This document shows, in pieces, positions 36,389 to 45,268 of a DNA stretch of 64,000 bases. This stretch comes from Rhodospirillales bacterium. Its GTDB lineage: Bacteria > Pseudomonadota > Alphaproteobacteria > Rhodospirillales > Shumkoniaceae. Where the stretch lies: NCBI GenBank assembly GCA_028281785.1, contig JANQJG010000214.1, forward strand, positions 1 to 64,000, read 5' to 3'. Each line of letters begins with the position of its first letter. Position 1 is the stretch's first letter. The translations under genes were made by a program, and so were the position numbers. Below the pieces are notes generated by a model that made no database searches, was not told where the DNA came from, and was given only the letters and a program-made list of their open reading frames with translations.

Positions 36389-37771
36389 ATGACCGAATCC
36401 AAAGGAACCACAAGGGATCAGAGCCTCCGGGCCGTACTGCAAGACCTCGATGCCCGCGGCGAGTTGCGGCGAATCTCGGCGGCGGTCGATCCCCTCTACG
36501 AGATGTCGGCGGTTCTCAGTCTCGACGATACGGGGCCGGCCATTCTGCTCGAGAACCCGACCGGTCATGACATACCTGTGGTGGGCAATCTCCTGAACAG
36601 CCGCGGGCGGATGGCGGCGGCCCTGGGCTGCGCGCGGGAAGAATTGCCGGATCGGTTGGTGGCGGCGCTGCGCAACCCGATCCCGCCGGTGATCGTCGAG
36701 GATCAAACCCACAAGCCAATTACACATGGTCCGGACCCGGACCTGACCAAGTTCTTACCGGTACCGACCTGGTTCGAGCATGAGACCGGCCCCTACATCA
36801 CCGCCGGCGTCTTCGTGGCCAAGCATCCGGAGACCGGCCGCCGCAACGTCTCCATCGCGCGCGTCCGCGTCGATGGCGGCAATCGGATCATGGCCGGCAT
36901 TGCCAAGAACCATCACTTGAACATCCTCGCCGAGGCGGCGCGGAACCGGGGGCGGAAGCTTCCCGTCGCCGTGGCCATCGGCAACCACCCGGCGGTCCTG
37001 CTGGCGTCGCAACTGTATATCGGGCTCGGCGAGGACGAGTTCGACATCGCCGGCGCCCTTCTCGGCGAGCCCCTGCGCCTTGCCCGCTGCGCCACGGTCG
37101 ACCTGGAGGTACCAGCGGAGGCGGAGATCGTGCTCGAAGGAGAACTGGACGCGGCCGAACTGGTCGACGAGCCCCGGGTTTCGGAGTTCCACGGGTTCTA
37201 CGTCAGCTACGGCCCCGGGACCGGCGGGCGCATCCGGCATGCGGCGATGCGAGAGGATGCGGTCTTTCAAGCCATCCTGCCGGGATACGCGGCGGAGCAC
37301 TGCATGCTCGGCGCCGTGGCCATCGAGGCAGTGTTGTGCGACACCCTGAGCCGCATGATTCCGGCGGTACGTCGGGTGGTCGTCACCGCCGGCGGCATGG
37401 GTCGATTGCACGCCGTCATCGCCATGCGCCGCCCGCGCCTGGGCGAAGGCAAGCGCGCCGCGATGATGGCCATGGGCCAGGTCAATCTGCTGAAGCTGGT
37501 GATCGTCGTCGAAGACGACATCGACCCGGAGGACTGGCGACAGGTGGAGTGGTCGCTGGCCGCCCGCTTTCGAGGCGATGAGGACCTGGTGGTCGTGCCG
37601 GGCGTGAAGGCCGACCGCTGCGACCCGTTGCACAAAGATCTCACGATTACCAAGATCGCCATGATCGCGACGACCCGCCCCGGCGACGGGGAGCCGGGCA
37701 GCCGATCCGAGTTCGCCGCGCCACCGAAGGCAGTGGTCGACGCGATCCGCGCCCGCTTCGACGAGGACTGA
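36389..37771 (+). CDS. UbiD-family (prenylated-FMN) decarboxylase
   Basis: A 460-residue member of the UbiD family of reversible decarboxylases acting on aromatic or alpha,beta-unsaturated acids. Recognised segments are RRNVSIARVRVDGGNRIM, IGNHPAVLLAS, AEIVLEGELDA and VSEFHGFYVSYGPGTGG (Glu residues of the active site), then DPEDWRQVEWSLAARF. It would need prenylated FMN made by a UbiX-type partner, which is not in the window. I chose ATG 36389 with AGGTGAAG upstream. It follows the enoyl-CoA hydratase gene by 81 bases and precedes a TRAP operon. Confidence 0.88.
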   Translation: MTESKGTTRDQSLRAVLQDLDARGELRRISAAVDPLYEMSAVLSLDDTGPAILLENPTGHDIPVVGNLLNSRGRMAAALGCAREELPDRLVAALRNPIPPVIVEDQTHKPITHGPDPDLTKFLPVPTWFEHETGPYITAGVFVAKHPETGRRNVSIARVRVDGGNRIMAGIAKNHHLNILAEAARNRGRKLPVAVAIGNHPAVLLASQLYIGLGEDEFDIAGALLGEPLRLARCATVDLEVPAEAEIVLEGELDAAELVDEPRVSEFHGFYVSYGPGTGGRIRHAAMREDAVFQAILPGYAAEHCMLGAVAIEAVLCDTLSRMIPAVRRVVVTAGGMGRLHAVIAMRRPRLGEGKRAAMMAMGQVNLLKLVIVVEDDIDPEDWRQVEWSLAARFRGDEDLVVVPGVKADRCDPLHKDLTITKIAMIATTRPGDGEPGSRSEFAAPPKAVVDAIRARFDED

Positions 37772-37785
37772 TCGTGACATCGAAT

Positions 37786-37798
37786 TTGAATATTTCAA
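37786..37798. promoter_or_regulatory. Small palindrome upstream of the third TRAP operon
   Basis: TTGAA-TAT-TTCAA lies 15 bases after the UbiD-type stop codon and 92 bases before the next gene. It may belong to a promoter or regulator site for the TRAP genes; the surrounding 118-base gap holds a GGGAG ribosome site but no other signal. Confidence 0.25.
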
Positions 37799-37889
37799 GA
37801 AACAGCCCCAGCGGATTGATAATGTCGTTTCCAAGGCCTCCGGGGCTCATCATAATGCGCGCCGTCCGTAAGCCACAGGGAGACTACAA

Positions 37890-38909
37890 ATGCGAAAAGC
37901 AATTGCCCCGATTGTCCTGACCCTTGGTGTTGCGCTCAGCGCGCCGGCCATGGCCCAGGAGTTCACCCTCCGCCTTCATTCTTTTGGGTCGCCGACCTCG
38001 ATCGACCACACCGTCCATCTGGACCCGTGGGCCGCCAGCATCGAGAAGGACTCCGGCGGCCGTATCAAGGTCGAGGTCTATCCGGCCATGCAGTTGGGCG
38101 GAAAGCCGAGCGACCTGCCGCAACAGCTCGAAGACGGTGTCGTCGACATCATCTGGACGCTTCCAGGCTTTACCCCCGGCCGCTTCCCGGGTACGCAGGG
38201 CCTGGAGCTGCCGTTCATGAGCACGGGCCTGTCCGCGACGATGAGCCCGGCGGCAATGGAGTTCGCCACGGGTCACCTGCAGAAGGAGTTCGACGGGATC
38301 TACCTGGTGTCGATCCACGCGACGGACGCCTCGCTGGTCCACACCGTCGACCGGCCGATCAAGAAGCTCGAAGACTTCAAGGGGCTGAAGCTGCGGGTCG
38401 CCGGCCGGTTCATTGGCGAAGCGGTCAAGGCCTTCGGCGCCACGCCCGTCGGTATTCCCCTGCCGAGCGTCTATGAGGCGCTGTCGCGCGGCCAGGTGGA
38501 CGGCATGCTGATCAACTGGGCGATCACTCAGCCCTTCCGCTTTTACGAGGTGACCAAGCACCACTCGGATCTGATCCTCTACCAGTCCATGCTGATGACG
38601 ATGATGCGCCAGGCCTCCTACGACAAGCTGCCGGACGACCTGAAGGCGGTGATCGACAAGAACTCCGGCATTGAGTACGCCAAGAAAATGGGCGTCGAGT
38701 GGGACAAGTACACAGCCCCGGCGAAGCAGGCGACCATCGACAATGGCAATGATGTCTTCAAGGTATCGGATGAGGAAGTCGCGCGCTGGAAAGACATGGT
38801 CCAACCCGCCTATGATGCCTGGATCGAGGAGATGAACGGCCGCGGCCATGACGGCGCGGCTCTGTTCAAATCGCTCCAGGACATCACGGCCAAGCACGGC
38901 CGCAAATAG
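37890..38909 (+). CDS. TRAP transporter substrate-binding protein (UbiD cluster)
   Basis: A 339-residue DctP-type protein with a signal peptide ending APAMA at residue 22, then QEFTLRLHSFGSPTS. Typical segments are EVYPAMQLGGKPSDLPQQL, GLKLRVAGRFIGEAVK with the ligand-binding Arg, and QVDGMLINWAITQPF. CACAGGGAGA precedes the start. It begins the TRAP part of the UbiD cluster, so the ligand is probably a carboxylic acid to be decarboxylated. Confidence 0.9.
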   Translation: MRKAIAPIVLTLGVALSAPAMAQEFTLRLHSFGSPTSIDHTVHLDPWAASIEKDSGGRIKVEVYPAMQLGGKPSDLPQQLEDGVVDIIWTLPGFTPGRFPGTQGLELPFMSTGLSATMSPAAMEFATGHLQKEFDGIYLVSIHATDASLVHTVDRPIKKLEDFKGLKLRVAGRFIGEAVKAFGATPVGIPLPSVYEALSRGQVDGMLINWAITQPFRFYEVTKHHSDLILYQSMLMTMMRQASYDKLPDDLKAVIDKNSGIEYAKKMGVEWDKYTAPAKQATIDNGNDVFKVSDEEVARWKDMVQPAYDAWIEEMNGRGHDGAALFKSLQDITAKHGRK

Positions 38910-38985
38910 CCTGTCTGTCCCGACTCGGCCGGCCCGGGATGCCGGCCGGTGTCGCGGATCGGCCTCTGCCGGGGGGTCCCAGAGA

Positions 38986-39504
38986 GTGAACACGACACTT
39001 GTCGCTTGGCGCGGCCGGCTTGACCGGACGACACGGATCGTCGCCCTCTTCGGTGGTCTGGTGCTGACGACGGCTATGCTGTTCACCGTGCTTGCCGTCT
39101 GCATGTCGGCCCTCGGCCACCCCATCCTCGGCGACACCGAGATCGTCGAGTTTGCCGCCGGCGTCGCGGTGATGTGCTTCATGCCCTACTGCCAGATGCA
39201 GTACGGCCATGTCACCATCACCACCTTCACGGCCTGGGCGCCGACCTCCATGAAATGGGGCCTTGATGTCCTCGCCAGCTTGGCCTTCGCCCTCGTCATC
39301 GGCGTCCTTGCCTGGCAGCTGATCGTGGGCGGCTTCGACGCCTATGACCGCGGGCGGATCAGCATGTTCCTTCGCCTGCCGCGCTGGTGGGGCTTCGCAC
39401 TGGCCAGCCTGCCGGCCGTCTTGTGGGTCGTCACGGCGGCCTTCGTCGTCATCGAACGCGCGGGCAGGGCCACCCCTCCCGAAGTGGAGGACGCCTCGGG
39501 ATGA
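38986..39504 (+). CDS. TRAP transporter small permease (UbiD cluster)
   Basis: A 172-residue DctQ-type protein with four hydrophobic segments (ALFGGLVLTTAMLFTVLAV, then GDTEIVEFAAGVAVMCFMPY and later). The start is a GTG at 38986; an open but unconserved extension lies upstream. Its stop overlaps the following ATG by four bases. Confidence 0.87.
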   Translation: MNTTLVAWRGRLDRTTRIVALFGGLVLTTAMLFTVLAVCMSALGHPILGDTEIVEFAAGVAVMCFMPYCQMQYGHVTITTFTAWAPTSMKWGLDVLASLAFALVIGVLAWQLIVGGFDAYDRGRISMFLRLPRWWGFALASLPAVLWVVTAAFVVIERAGRATPPEVEDASG

Positions 39505-40817
39505 GCTCTTATGACATCGGAATCGCGATGTTCGCGGGGGTCGTCGTCCTCCTGGCGTTGCGTGTGCCCGTGGCGCTGGCGATGTTGCTTTCCGGCGGGC
39601 TGGGCTATGCCGCCATCACCGGTCCAGAGCCGCTGCTGAACACTTTGAAGACACTCACCTTCAGCCGCTTTTCCAGCTATACGCTGTCGATCATTCCGCT
39701 GTTCCTGCTGATGGGGGAGTTCGCCACCAAGGGCGGCCTCAACCGATCGCTGTTTCAGGGCGCCCGGGCCTGGCTGGGCCACCGGCGGGGCGGCCTGGCG
39801 ATGGCCACCATCGGCGGCTGCGCCGCCTTCGGGGCGCTTTGCGGCTCGTCCCTGGCGACAGCGGCCACGATGACCCAGGTCGCCGGACCGGAGATGCGCC
39901 GCCACGGCTATTCCGGCGCCCTGGCGACGGGGACGCTGGCGGGCGGCGGCACGCTGGGCATTCTCATTCCGCCCTCGGTCATCCTCGTGATCTACGCCAT
40001 CTACACCGAGCAGAGTATCGGTAACCTGTTCATTGCCGCCATCATTCCCGGCATCCTGGCCGTCCTGGGTTATATGCTGGTCGTCGGAATCTACGCCCGA
40101 ATATCTCCCAGCGAAGCACCGGCGGCTGAACGGTTCAGCCTGTCCCGCCGGCTGCGGGACAGCCGCGACCTGTGGCCGACGGCGGTCATCTTCGTGATCG
40201 TGGTCGGCGGCATCTATGGCGGCTGGTTCTCGCCCACTGAAGCCTCCGCCATCGGGGCGTTCTCCGTCGGCGTACTGGCTGTCGTTCTCGGCGGGATGCG
40301 CTGGAAGGGGTTCTGCGAGGCGATCCTGGGCACGGCCCAGACCACCGCGTTCATCTTCCTGATCCTGCTCGGGGCCGAGCTGTTCAGCGCGGCGCTGGCC
40401 CTCTCACGCATGCCGAACGAGCTCTCGGTCCAGGTGGCCGCGCTCGAGGCGCCGCCACTCCTGATCATCGCGATCATTCTGGCGATCTATCTGGCCCTTG
40501 GCTGCGTGCTGGAATCCCTGGCCATGGTGCTGCTGACCCTGCCGGTGTTCATCCCCGTGGTGCTGTCCCTGGACCTCGGCATGAGCGACGCCCAGACCAT
40601 GATCTGGTTCGGCATCCTGGTGCTGATCGCGGTGGAGGTCGGCATGATCAGCCCGCCCTTTGGGCTCAACCTATTCGTGATCAACAAGATGGCCCGCGAC
40701 GTGCCCATGATCCAAACCTACAAGGGCGTTATCGGCTTTTGTTTGAGCGACGCGTTGCGCCTAGCACTGCTGGTGGCCTTTCCCGGCCTGTGCCTGTGGC
40801 TCACGGGAGTCCGATAG
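39501..40817 (+). CDS. TRAP transporter large permease (UbiD cluster)
   Basis: A 438-residue DctM-type membrane protein. It carries LALRVPVALAMLLSGGLG, LSIIPLFLLMGEFATKGGL, GALCGSSLATAATMTQVAG and LGILIPPSVILVIYAIYTEQ, all typical of large TRAP permeases. Its ATG overlaps the dctQ stop (ATGA), so the two are coupled. It completes the third TRAP system of the window. Confidence 0.91.
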   Translation: MSSYDIGIAMFAGVVVLLALRVPVALAMLLSGGLGYAAITGPEPLLNTLKTLTFSRFSSYTLSIIPLFLLMGEFATKGGLNRSLFQGARAWLGHRRGGLAMATIGGCAAFGALCGSSLATAATMTQVAGPEMRRHGYSGALATGTLAGGGTLGILIPPSVILVIYAIYTEQSIGNLFIAAIIPGILAVLGYMLVVGIYARISPSEAPAAERFSLSRRLRDSRDLWPTAVIFVIVVGGIYGGWFSPTEASAIGAFSVGVLAVVLGGMRWKGFCEAILGTAQTTAFIFLILLGAELFSAALALSRMPNELSVQVAALEAPPLLIIAIILAIYLALGCVLESLAMVLLTLPVFIPVVLSLDLGMSDAQTMIWFGILVLIAVEVGMISPPFGLNLFVINKMARDVPMIQTYKGVIGFCLSDALRLALLVAFPGLCLWLTGVR

Positions 40818-40880
40818 CTCGAAGCCGGGGTTGGTTTCGGGGTATGATGATGCTCGGACCCAAGCACGGAGCGAACCCCC

Positions 40881-41387
40881 ATGAACATGCCCGACCCCAA
40901 GCCGCTGTGGACCGCGGACGAGATCGCGGCGGCGCCGGAAGCCCTTGTGCGACATCCCTGGAATCCGAACTCGGAGGTCTATATGAGGCCAGTATCCATG
41001 GCAGCCGGGTTGTCGCGAACCGTTTTGACCCTGGCCCGGGTCCCACCCGGCAAGGAAAGCTTCGTCTATCACTGGCATGAGCGCGACGAGGAATTCCTGT
41101 TCATCCTCTCCGGACGCGGGCGCGCGGAGATCGGCGAGGAGGTTTTCGAGGTTGGCCCCGGCGATTTCATGGGCTTCGCGCCGGGCGGGCCTTCCCACCA
41201 CCTTACCAATCCTTACGACGAGGACCTCGTCTACCTGATGGGCGGCGAGCGGTCGGGAACCGACATCGGCCACTTCCCCAAGCTGGGACGGCGGATCGTG
41301 TTCAGCCCGTCCGGCATCGCTGCCGTGGACGAGAGCGCCGTCCAAACCATGACCCTCGACGACTTTCTGGTAAAGCCGGGGGATTAA
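40881..41387 (+). CDS. Cupin-domain protein
   Basis: A 168-residue single cupin. VYHWHERDEEFLFILSGRGRAEIG is cupin motif 1 with the metal-binding His and Glu residues, and GDFMGFAPGGPSHHLTNP is motif 2. Such proteins include dioxygenases, isomerases and sugar-binding sensors, and the sequence does not decide among them. It follows the TRAP large permease by 63 bases on the same strand and is convergent with the Tct operon. Confidence 0.82.
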   Translation: MNMPDPKPLWTADEIAAAPEALVRHPWNPNSEVYMRPVSMAAGLSRTVLTLARVPPGKESFVYHWHERDEEFLFILSGRGRAEIGEEVFEVGPGDFMGFAPGGPSHHLTNPYDEDLVYLMGGERSGTDIGHFPKLGRRIVFSPSGIAAVDESAVQTMTLDDFLVKPGD

Positions 41388-41423
41388 CCCGGACTTCTCA
41401 CCATGGATGGGCCCTGCGCCGGT

Positions 41424-42926
41424 TCAGGCCGTTTGGTCGGAGCCGTCGCTCCTTCGTCGGCGCCAAAGAGCCCTGATCAAAGGCAAGGTCAGGATCAGGA
41501 TCGTGACGACAAACAGCCCCGAGGCGATGGGGTGGCCGAAGAAGGCGAGGAAACTGTTGTCGGTGAGGATCAGGCCCTGGCGCAGGCTCATCTCGAACTG
41601 CGGGCCGAGCACAAGGCCGATGACGACCGGCGCGACCGGGAAACCGAACAGGCGCATCAGGTAGCCGACCACTCCGAATAGCAGCGTGACGATCAGATCG
41701 AAGGGATTGCCGCGGACGCCATAGGCGCCCAAGAGGCACAGGATGACGACCATCGCCAGCAGCAGCGGCTCGGGCGTGCGCAGAATGCGGGTGAAGCCCC
41801 GCGACAAGACGATCCCCATGAACAGCATGATGATGTTGATGACGATCAACGCGATGAAGCAGGCATAGACGGTATCAGCGTTCTCGACCATCAGGCGCAC
41901 GCCCGGCGTGATGCCGTGGATGATCATGGTCGACATCATCACCGCCGTGATGGCATCGCCGGGAATGCCGAGCGCCAGCGTCGGCACCAAGGCGCCGCCG
42001 GTGACCGCGTTGTTCGCCGCCTCGGAGGCGACGATGCCGTCCGGCTCACCGGTGCCCAGCTTGTCGCGGCGGGGCGAGGAGCGCTTGGCCTCGGCATAGC
42101 TGATGAAGGCCGCCGTCGCCGCGCCCGTGCCCGGGAGCACGCCGACGAAGGAACCGATGGTGCAGGACTTGAACAAAACGCCGAGACGCGGCCGCCATTC
42201 GGACCAGGAGGGCAGTCGAATTCTCGACCGTTCCACGGCCGGCAAGGGCCCCCGTGCGTATTCTGCGATCCGCGAAAACACCTCGGACAGGGCGAAGATG
42301 CCGACCACGACGGCGATCAGGTCCAGCCCCGCGGAGAGCGGGAAGTAACCGAAATTGAACCGCAGATCGCCGGTGACGGGATCGGCGCCGACGGTCGCGC
42401 AGAACAGCCCGACCACCCCGGCCAGCAAGCCTTTGATCATGCTGCCGCGGGAGATCCCGGCGATGCAGGTCATCGCCATGGTGATCAGCGCAAACGTTTC
42501 GATCGGGCCGAAGCGGAGCGCGATCGCCGCCAGTTGCGGCGCGGCCAAAATCAAAACCATGCAGGAAAAAAGCCCGCCGATCACCGAGGACACGGTGGTC
42601 CAGCCGAGCGCGCGATCGGCCTTTCCCTGCTCCACCATCGGAAAACCGTCGAAGCAGGTCGCCGCCGATTGCGGCGTGCCGGGCGTATTGATCAGTATCG
42701 CCGAGATCGAGCCGCCATAGACCGAACCACAATAGACGCCGAGCAGCAGCGTGATCGCCGGCACCTGCTCCATGGTGAAGGTGAACGGCAGGCAGACGGT
42801 CAACGCGACGACCGATCCCAACCCCGGCAGCGCACCAATGACGATTCCGACCAACGTTCCCACAACCATGGAAATGCCGGCAGACACGGTGGTAACGAGA
42901 TCCAGGGCGTTGAGAACGTGCTCCAT
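41424..42926 (-). CDS. tctA: Tripartite tricarboxylate transporter large permease TctA (sugar-acid module)
   Basis: A 500-residue membrane protein with about twelve hydrophobic segments. GALPGLGSVVALTVCLPFTF near residue 32 and the mirrored GVLPGTGAATAAFISYAEAK near 260 are the two hallmark repeats of TctA. YGGSISAILINTPGTPQSAATCFDG is also diagnostic. It is the last gene of the minus-strand operon with TctB, TctC, an aldolase and an IlvD-type dehydratase. Confidence 0.93.
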   Translation of the reverse strand: MEHVLNALDLVTTVSAGISMVVGTLVGIVIGALPGLGSVVALTVCLPFTFTMEQVPAITLLLGVYCGSVYGGSISAILINTPGTPQSAATCFDGFPMVEQGKADRALGWTTVSSVIGGLFSCMVLILAAPQLAAIALRFGPIETFALITMAMTCIAGISRGSMIKGLLAGVVGLFCATVGADPVTGDLRFNFGYFPLSAGLDLIAVVVGIFALSEVFSRIAEYARGPLPAVERSRIRLPSWSEWRPRLGVLFKSCTIGSFVGVLPGTGAATAAFISYAEAKRSSPRRDKLGTGEPDGIVASEAANNAVTGGALVPTLALGIPGDAITAVMMSTMIIHGITPGVRLMVENADTVYACFIALIVINIIMLFMGIVLSRGFTRILRTPEPLLLAMVVILCLLGAYGVRGNPFDLIVTLLFGVVGYLMRLFGFPVAPVVIGLVLGPQFEMSLRQGLILTDNSFLAFFGHPIASGLFVVTILILTLPLIRALWRRRRSDGSDQTA

Positions 42927-42930
42927 GGCC

Positions 42931-43476
42931 CTACACCCATGTAAACCATGGCGAGGTCGGCAGCCGGATCAATAGGACCTCGTGAAACAGGTACCAAGTA
43001 ACGAACGGAAACGCGACCCCCGTCAGCGCGATGCCGACCGGCCCGCGATACCCCGCGAAAATACACGCCGTGACGCAGAACAGGACGCTCGCGAACAGAA
43101 AGCCGATTTCCGTCAGCAGCAAGGTGCAGCCGGCGACCAGCGCCAGCATGCCCAGCAGCATCCCCCAGCGTTGCCTGGGAATGTCCTTTTCCCGGCCCAG
43201 GAAAGGCTCGGCCATCATACCGATGGACAGGCCGATCCACATGATCAGAAGGATGCGCGGATAGAACATCGGACCGAACTCGGCACCGATCCCCATGCCC
43301 TCGTAATTCGGGTCATAGGAGTGCAGAAGCAGCCCCGCCGCCACGAGGCACATGAAGCCGCCGAAAACCGATTTATAGCGGGAATTCAAGGCCGCCCCCG
43401 ATGGACCATCCGCTTGATCGTCAACGACAGAAGAAAACGGCGACGCTGTCAACCTCGGTCGGCGCCGCCGCTCCAA
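42931..43476 (-). CDS. tctB: Tripartite tricarboxylate transporter small permease TctB (sugar-acid module)
   Basis: A membrane protein of about 181 residues with four to five hydrophobic segments (VFGGFMCLVAAGLLLHSYDP, MFYPRILLIMWIGLS, then GMLALVAGCTLLLTE and IALTGVAFPFVTWYLFHEVL). It ends IRLPTSPWF, typical of TctB. A TTG at 43476 with AGGA upstream is the best start in a frame with no early ATG. It lies six bases after tctC and four before tctA. Confidence 0.82.
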   Translation of the reverse strand: MERRRRPRLTASPFSSVVDDQADGPSGAALNSRYKSVFGGFMCLVAAGLLLHSYDPNYEGMGIGAEFGPMFYPRILLIMWIGLSIGMMAEPFLGREKDIPRQRWGMLLGMLALVAGCTLLLTEIGFLFASVLFCVTACIFAGYRGPVGIALTGVAFPFVTWYLFHEVLLIRLPTSPWFTWV

Positions 43477-43482
43477 TCTATC

Positions 43483-44427
43483 CTACTTCTTCAGGCCGGC
43501 GGCTTCGAGGATCGTGCCGTTCTTCTCGAACTCCGCCTTCACGAAATCACCGAACCCCTTGCTGTCCATGAAGAGGATATCGGTGTTGGTTTTTGCCGAG
43601 AACTCCTTGAAGCCGTCCGACTCCGTCGCCGCCTTGCAGGCCGCCTCGAGCTTGGCGACCGCCTCGGCCGGCGTGCCCTTGGGCGCGAAGATGCCGCGCC
43701 AGACCGAGAATTGCAGGTCGTAGCCCATTTCCTTCATCGTCGGGACATCGTCGAGGCCGGGAATGCGTTCCGCAGTAAAGGAGGCGAGCGGCTTGACGTC
43801 GTAACGCGACAAAACGACCGGCGTATCGGCGAAAAACTGGATGACCCCACCGGCCATGGACTTCATCGCGTTCGCCGTTCCCTTATGCGGGACATGCTTC
43901 ATCTTGAGGCCGAGCTGGCCCTCTGTCGCCGCCATGGCGAGATGCGGGATGGTACCCGGGCCGGACGAGCCATAGACGAAATCGCCCGGCGCATCGCCGA
44001 CGGCCTTCTTCATGTCCTCCAGAGAATTCATCGGCGAGTCTTTTTGCGTCATCAGCACGACGGGGTTGGACGTCACGCTGCACACGGGCTCCCAGGAATC
44101 CATTCCATAGGGCAGTTGGCGCAGATGGGGCTGAATGGTGGCCGGACCAATGGGCAGGAAGCCCAGCGTGTACCCGTCGGCCCCGGCGCTCGCCGCCTCT
44201 GCCGCACCGACCGTGCCGCTGGCGCCGGCCGTGTTCTTGACAACGATGTCGCCGCCCAACGCCTCGCCAAAATGGGGCTGGAAAGCGCGCGCGACGCCAT
44301 CCGTGCCGCCGCCCGCGCTGAACGGAACAATCAGGGTCACCGGGCGTTCGGGGAACGCAAACGCGGCTCCCGAAGCCGTCAGAGCCATCGAAGCCGCGGC
44401 GAAACCCATGGCAACTCGCTTCAACAT
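43483..44427 (-). CDS. tctC: Tripartite tricarboxylate transporter substrate-binding protein TctC (sugar-acid module)
   Basis: A 314-residue Bug-family periplasmic protein. The signal peptide ends near GAAFA at residue 24, followed by FPERPVTLIVPFSAGGGTD, the family signature around the ligand carboxylate. KNTAGASGTVGAAEAA is the second conserved loop. It shares an operon with a sugar-acid dehydratase and an aldolase, so an aldonate or uronate-like acid is a likely ligand. Confidence 0.92.
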   Translation of the reverse strand: MLKRVAMGFAAASMALTASGAAFAFPERPVTLIVPFSAGGGTDGVARAFQPHFGEALGGDIVVKNTAGASGTVGAAEAASAGADGYTLGFLPIGPATIQPHLRQLPYGMDSWEPVCSVTSNPVVLMTQKDSPMNSLEDMKKAVGDAPGDFVYGSSGPGTIPHLAMAATEGQLGLKMKHVPHKGTANAMKSMAGGVIQFFADTPVVLSRYDVKPLASFTAERIPGLDDVPTMKEMGYDLQFSVWRGIFAPKGTPAEAVAKLEAACKAATESDGFKEFSAKTNTDILFMDSKGFGDFVKAEFEKNGTILEAAGLKK

Positions 44428-44478
44428 GATCCTTGTCCTCCTTCAAACCTTCGAACTGCTGTTGGACCAATGTCGGGA

Positions 44479-45249
44479 CTAAACTCTCCCGAGCGATTTG
44501 TGGATCTGGCCCAGTGCGCGGCGCGCCTCCCCAATCATGAAGGCCAGATCACTTGCGCACGCCACGAAACGGAATCCCTTCTCAAAACATTCGGCGACCA
44601 TCGTCGGCGCGCCGAACACGGTCCCCGCCGGCTTGCCAAGAGCGGAACAACGACGCGCGAAATCGAACACGGCCGCGCGCACGTCCTCGTGGCCGGGGTC
44701 GCCGCGATGGTCCATCGCCGCCGACAAATCGCCCGGCCCGATGAACAACGCGTCGATTCCGGGAACCGCTGCGATATCCTCGAGCCGGGCAAGCGCGTTG
44801 GGCGTTTCGATCTGGGCAATAATGGCGACGGTGTCGTCGGCGATGCGGGCGTAGTCGCCGATCGCGGTGTACCGGCTGGCGCGGGTCATCAAGGCGTATC
44901 CACGCCTCCCCTGCGGTGGATAGCGGGTCAGGGACACTATGCGCGCGGCCTCCTCCGGCGTCTCGACCATGGGCACCATGAGCGTCTGCGCGCCCGCGTC
45001 GAGGATGCGCTTGATCGTCGTCGCGTCCTGGTCCGGCAGGCGCAGGATCGGGATCGTACCCGTCAACTGGATCGCACGCAGGCAGTCGGAGACGTCGGCC
45101 AAGGTGAACGGCGCGTGCTCGACGTCCACGGTCAGAAAATCGAAACCGATCCACCCCATGGCTTCACTGACGTTCGGGCTCGCCGACATGCACCAGGAGC
45201 CGATCAGCTTTCGGTCTTCGGCCAACGCGGTTGTAAACGGGTTGTTCAT
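44479..45249 (-). CDS. HpcH/HpaI-family (class II) 2-keto-3-deoxy-acid aldolase
   Basis: A 256-residue TIM-barrel aldolase. The segments SWCMSASPNVSEAMGWIGFD, DVEHAPF, PMVETPEEAARIV, AQIETPNALARLEDIAAVPG (with the metal-ligand Glu) and FIGPGDLSAAM (with the metal-ligand Asp) define the family. It would split a 2-keto-3-deoxy sugar acid into pyruvate and an aldehyde. The ATG at 45249 lies 19 bases after the dehydratase stop, fitting consecutive steps. Confidence 0.9.
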   Translation of the reverse strand: MNNPFTTALAEDRKLIGSWCMSASPNVSEAMGWIGFDFLTVDVEHAPFTLADVSDCLRAIQLTGTIPILRLPDQDATTIKRILDAGAQTLMVPMVETPEEAARIVSLTRYPPQGRRGYALMTRASRYTAIGDYARIADDTVAIIAQIETPNALARLEDIAAVPGIDALFIGPGDLSAAMDHRGDPGHEDVRAAVFDFARRCSALGKPAGTVFGAPTMVAECFEKGFRFVACASDLAFMIGEARRALGQIHKSLGRV

Positions 45250-45268
45250 TGTCTTCCCGGGTCTTCCT

